This document shows, one piece after another, positions 60,298 through 64,000 of a stretch of 64,000 nucleotides of DNA. A program made the translations under genes and the position numbers. The notes under the pieces are model-generated. The model searched no databases. It was not told the DNA's origin and was given only the letters and a program-made list of their open reading frames with translations. Numbering within the stretch: position 1 is the stretch's first letter; the number at the start of each line of letters is the position of its first letter. This DNA is from Cordilura impudica (taxonomy: Eukaryota; Arthropoda; Insecta; Diptera; Scathophagidae), in the NCBI GenBank assembly GCA_963682025.1, contig OY821520.1, forward strand, positions 241,201,414 through 241,265,413, written 5' to 3'.

Positions 60298-61767
60298 TCA
60301 ATTTGGGTAAGAGGAATTTTCAATTTTGGCAAAGTAATTGTAATTAATCCTTGTTATGAAATCGATAATTTTTTCATAACCTGTTTCTTCATGAAGAAAA
60401 ATTGTAGGATACCTCCAGGGCTTTTTATTTATCATTTTAAGACATTTGTTTTGTATAATTTGTAAGCGTTTTATGTGGCAGTTGGCAGCGTCACTCCAAA
60501 TAGGACACGCGTATATTAATATTGGCCTTATAACACTTTTGAAGAGGAGATTTTTGTTTTTGGGTTTAAGAAATGACCTTCTTTTTAGAAGTGGCCATAA
60601 TGCTTTAAATGATCTTATAGCTTTTTGACACGTAGCCATAATATGTTGTTTAAAAGTAAGCTTTTTGTCCAAGACAACTCCGAGATATTTGACATGATTA
60701 AGTACATTTATGGTATTACTTCCAATATGAAGATGACGTCTTGGCAGTCTTTTGGGAGATTTGTTGAACGGAAAAATAATTGCTTGGGTCTTGTTTGGAT
60801 TAATTTTGTTTTTCCATTTATGAAAATATTTACTGTAATTTACAAGTCCCTTTTCCATTTTCTTCAGGAGTGCACTTGTAAGTTTGTTTGAAGAAATTAA
60901 CGCGGTATCATCTGCGTAGTAAGCAATTTTCATATATTTCGGGACTTTGAAATCGGATGTATATATTGAGTAAAGCAATGGCGACAAGACTGATCCTTGA
61001 GGTAACCCGGTGGTAATGGTTTTTGGAGATGATGTTTCATTATTAATCGCAACTTTAAAGCTTCTGCCGTGAATGAAATCTGAAATAAGTTTGCATAAAT
61101 ATTTTGGTATATTTGCATCAAGAAGTTTAAATACTAGGCCATTATGCCAAACGGTGATTATTTGATTTTTAATTCTGTTTATTTGGTGAGTACTGCTATG
61201 CCCTTTTTTAAATCCAAATTGTTCTTTAGCAACAATAGACTTGGTCGTTACAAATTCACTAAGACGAGAATGTAGTATTTTTTCAAATATTTTACCTAAG
61301 TTGCTTAATAAACTAATAGGTCTATAGCTATTTGGGTTATTTTTTGGCTTACTAGGTTTGTTTATGGCTATAACCTTAGCATTTTTGAAATGGTTTGGGA
61401 AATAGTTGAGTTTGATGCAGCTGTTAAATATTATAATCAGTAATTTTAGAGCTTTGAGTGGTAGTTTCTTTAAGAGCAGGTTGGGAACATTGTCAAAACC
61501 AGGAGATTTTGAGGGTTTTATTGATGAGACAATATTCATTACTTCTTCTAGAGATGTATAAATTGCTGACTCAGAACTGGGATTTTCCTTCTTAAAATTA
61601 TTTACTGTTGTATTTATTACTATATCCGCTGAGTGGTTGTAATTCGAAGTGAGGTTATTTGCTTTGACAAATGTATTTGTCAGGACTTCAGCCTTGTCCT
61701 TATCAGATGTTATCCTTGTATTTCCAACCTCAAGGTGAGTGATTTGATTTTTTCCTTTTCCTCGCAA
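60298..61767 (-). pseudogene. LINE-B reverse transcriptase and C-terminal domain
   Basis: 489 open codons. RT motifs: 'FKNAKVIAINKPSKPKNNP', 'SYRPISLLSNLGKIFEKIL', 'EQFGFKKGHSSTHQI', 'TGLPQGSVLSPLLYSIYTSD' and the catalytic 'IAYYADDTALISS', all consistent with an active-type jockey polymerase. The region that normally carries the first catalytic Asp is shortened ('ITVWHNGLVFKLLDANIP'), suggesting an internal deletion that removed that motif. The C-terminal region 'SDAANCHIKRLQIIQNKC' matches copy 1. Confidence 0.9.
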
Positions 61768-62867
61768 GTTCCTGCTTATTCTCTAAAATGATTTTTTTAA
61801 ATTGGATAATAATTGACACCATTTCTTATTGCGTTCCGAATTAATACTTTTATCAATCATGTTAGAAACTTAGTACATCGATTATAAAAAGTTTGCTCGG
61901 TTATATTTGAAGATCGTTGACTTTTCTTTTTAAAGCTTCTTCTTAGTTTAATATATTTCACAGTACTTTCTGGTACTGTGTAATTATTTTTTTGGGTTAT
62001 TTTAGGTGTAGACGAATCCCTTGCTTCGAAAACTACATTTATAAATTTTTAGATTTCCTGATCAATTACTGCCTTGGTATTGTATATATCGGAATATAAC
62101 GTGATTTTATTGTCTAATAAATTCATATTAATGTTCCAGTTGGTTGCACTATAATCATAATAACTGGGGTCAACCTGCAAGGCCATTGATCTTTTAAGTG
62201 TACATATAATGGGGCGATGGTCTGATGGTATTTCATAATCCATTGTTTTTACGTCTAAATTTAAAGTGGAGTTGCTTAAAATAATATCGACTGTGGATGC
62301 TTCGCGATTTTGTTGATGGGGGAATAGGGTTGGACTATTAGGATAGTGAATGGAAAACTTTCTTGATTGCTGTAGATTGTTGAGTGCGATTCCTGCAGTA
62401 TTATTTGAACGTCAATTCCAAGAGCAATGTTTGGCATTTAGGTCACCAAAAACTATGTATTCTTTGGTGGAAGGTGTTAGGTTCAAGATATCAGCACAGA
62501 AGTTATGGGTATATCTTGGTGAATATAACGAAGATACAACAATAGGTCTATTATTTATAATAACTTCAATTGAGATGTTTTCGATTGATGAGGTGTTTGA
62601 TATAAAGAGGTTTTTATGAGCGACAGATTTATGAATTAACAGAGCTATTCCTCCTCCTCTTGCATCTGTTCTGTCACTTCTATATAAATAATAATTTTTA
62701 AAATAGGGTCTATGATTTTCTGAAAAAAATGTTTCATTCAAAGACGCTATTTTAATATTTTCTCTTTCAATTAGTATTTCAAATTGTTTTAATTTAGAAA
62801 AGTTTGAAATGCCATTAGCATTCAAGTGAAGCATTTTGAATTCGTTTAAATTATTAGTATAATCCAT
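61768..62867 (-). pseudogene. LINE-B endonuclease and linker
   Basis: ORF2 starts at ATG 62867. Endonuclease motifs: 'FKMLHLNANGISNF', 'IKIASLNETFF' (catalytic Glu), 'ARGGGIALLIHKS', 'VFGDLNAKHCSWN' (active-site Asp/Asn). A TGA follows at once (about 62412). The same frame continues to 'REASTVDIILSNS' and 'YEIPSDHRPIICTL', with the catalytic Asp-His. The linker at 61770-62050 has several stops. Confidence 0.88.
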
Positions 62868-63165
62868 GGGCGTATTTTACCATTGACATTACAACTTTGA
62901 TTTGTTGTACTTTTGAGGTGCACCTATGCAAATCATCCATAGCTGTAGTGAAAATATCAAAAAGCTCATCAATGCTAAATAAATCGTTGTTTGTTTTCAG
63001 CTGGTTAGCATATGTAGCTTTGCTGTTATTATTGATGTTATTGTTACAATTTGTGTTGTTGTTTCTTAAATTAGGAAAATCTCCCACATTAAATTGAAAT
63101 GAGTTATTTTGTTGTTGTCTGCTTTTATACGGACTTTTAGAAGTAACTCTTGTTCTAGTTTCCAA
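62854..63165 (-). CDS. LINE-B ORF1 remnant, 103 aa
   Basis: Starts 'METRTRVTSKSPYKSRQQQN', is Asn-rich in the middle and ends 'VKYAHGLY'. Its stop codon overlaps the ORF2 start: the ORF2 ATG (62865-62867) lies 14 nt upstream of the end of ORF1. Jockey ORF1 proteins are usually several hundred residues with zinc knuckles, so this is a short, deleted version or an unusual compact ORF1. Confidence 0.6.
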   Translation of the reverse strand: METRTRVTSKSPYKSRQQQNNSFQFNVGDFPNLRNNNTNCNNNINNNSKATYANQLKTNNDLFSIDELFDIFTTAMDDLHRCTSKVQQIKVVMSMVKYAHGLY

Positions 63166-63215
63166 ATAGAGAGAACGTAACGGACAGTTGATATCGTTTG
63201 CCGAGTGATCAGTCT

Positions 63216-64000
63216 AAACGATAATTAAATAAAAATACAAAAAGATGAGAGAAAAAGGTGTTTGAAACAAAGAAGATATGTGTGAAACAGTAATTCGAAA
63301 ATTAACGCAAAGATTCGAAGACCGAAACAGATCTCCAAATTATGATTTAATAAGAAATTTGTAGAGTTAATATTTCTGCAAACTTCAGTTGCTATTAAGT
63401 TAAATGCTAGGTGGAAGGCTATTGGAAGTGCGATTCTGATACTTGGCATTAGGGTGTCAAAAAAAAAAGCATTTTTTGAAAGCTTATTGGGTAAAATTTG
63501 TTGTGATTTTTTTTTCGATTTTTCGGAAACGGATTTTCCGGATATTTTTTCAGTTTTACTTATTACTTGGTCCACGATTTTCTTTGTTACAAAGCCTATA
63601 TTCTAAAAGAAAAATGTTCAACCTTTACTTTTCTGTGTAGAAATCATAAGTTTCGGTAATCTGGGTTTCCTTAATGACAAAAGGTGGATAAAGACTGAGT
63701 CATTAAAAAAAAGTATTGAATTTGCTCTTACCCTTCCAAAGTAATTTCCTTTTACGCTTTGTACCATTTGTACCCATTTTGAAAAATTAAAAATATTCTA
63801 AGTTGTTTGCCAGTTATGCATCAGATTTGTTTTAATGTTTTTTTATTTATTTATTTATTTATTTGTATTTCTTTAATATTAGTAGGCTTACAATTTGACT
63901 TATTTGTTTAAAGAGGTTAGAACTATATATTCTTTTCTACTTCAACAATGTTTTTATAATAATATTGATTTCATTTTTTTTATGTTAGATTGGCTACTGG
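63216..64000. other. AT-rich right edge with a LINE tail
   Basis: No gene. 63841-63866 is (ttta)n followed by 'ttaatattagtaggcttaca', resembling the A-rich 3' tail of a minus-strand LINE that extends past the window (compare 18918-18950, 'ttattttattagcttacaat'). Confidence 0.45.

Larger units (their letters stand above)
60019..63215 (-). mobile_element. LINE-B copy 2 (jockey-type), almost full length
   Basis: Minus-strand non-LTR element with an A-run at its 3' end (plus T-run about 60019-60030). ORF1, endonuclease, RT and the C-terminal region are present. The 5' side ends near 63215 with a GC-richer 'gatcactcggcaaacgat' segment, which is probably the element's 5' UTR and promoter. One nonsense change and a broken linker disable ORF2. 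Copy 1 at 52391-53095 shares the 3' end. Confidence 0.9.

Overview
This is a 64 kb eukaryotic window, very AT-rich and dominated by mobile DNA. It is best read as the genome of a fly (Diptera, probably a calyptrate such as a blow fly or house fly). Three things support this. One exon encodes the start of Unc-76/FEZ with insect-like sequence. A small secreted C-type lectin has the exon pattern of fly lectins. The repeats (mariner, jockey-type LINEs, gypsy, Penelope, dispersed repeats carrying (GTCY)n tracts) are those expected in flies. The species call is inference.

Host genes are few. Unc-76 is on the minus strand: its first coding exon is at 9559-10019, and the rest lies beyond the left edge, so 1-9558 is intron. 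The lectin is also on the minus strand, with exons at 28534-28656, 28335-28449 and 14679-14944. The last intron is 13.4 kb and almost wholly made of nested transposons. An unidentified gene on the plus strand has a long low-complexity coding exon at 54322-55716 ending in a consensus splice donor. Everything else is mobile elements, their debris, or tandem repeats.

Layout: 1-7.3 kb, dispersed repeats, a tRNA-derived SINE, an intact hAT transposon with exact 8-bp target duplications, and a 1.4 kb heptanucleotide repeat. 7.3-10.7 kb, a mariner relic and the Unc-76 exon. 10.7-14 kb, a diverged ~250-bp tandem array and a 1.7 kb (ATA)n tract. 14-28.7 kb, the lectin gene, whose intron holds a dead hAT element (15300-27042) split by a Tc1-like MITE, two copies of a long-TIR MITE, a LINE-based composite and a Helitron. 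28.7-35 kb, dispersed repeats, a (GT/GA) minisatellite, AAATA-rich satellite and an orphan small ORF. 35-40 kb, a Penelope-like element whose endonuclease is split by another hAT copy. 40-48.9 kb, Helitrons, a repeat with an expanded 21-bp minisatellite, an orphan ORF cluster ('element D') disrupted by a fourth hAT, and a gypsy fragment. 49-53 kb, dispersed repeats and two truncated LINEs. 53-64 kb, the low-complexity gene followed by long copies of the same two LINE families.

The genes do not form a system. What ties the window together is insertion history: several insertions are seamless enough to give the order of events and the exact element ends. Families named A-E here are working labels defined from copies inside this window.
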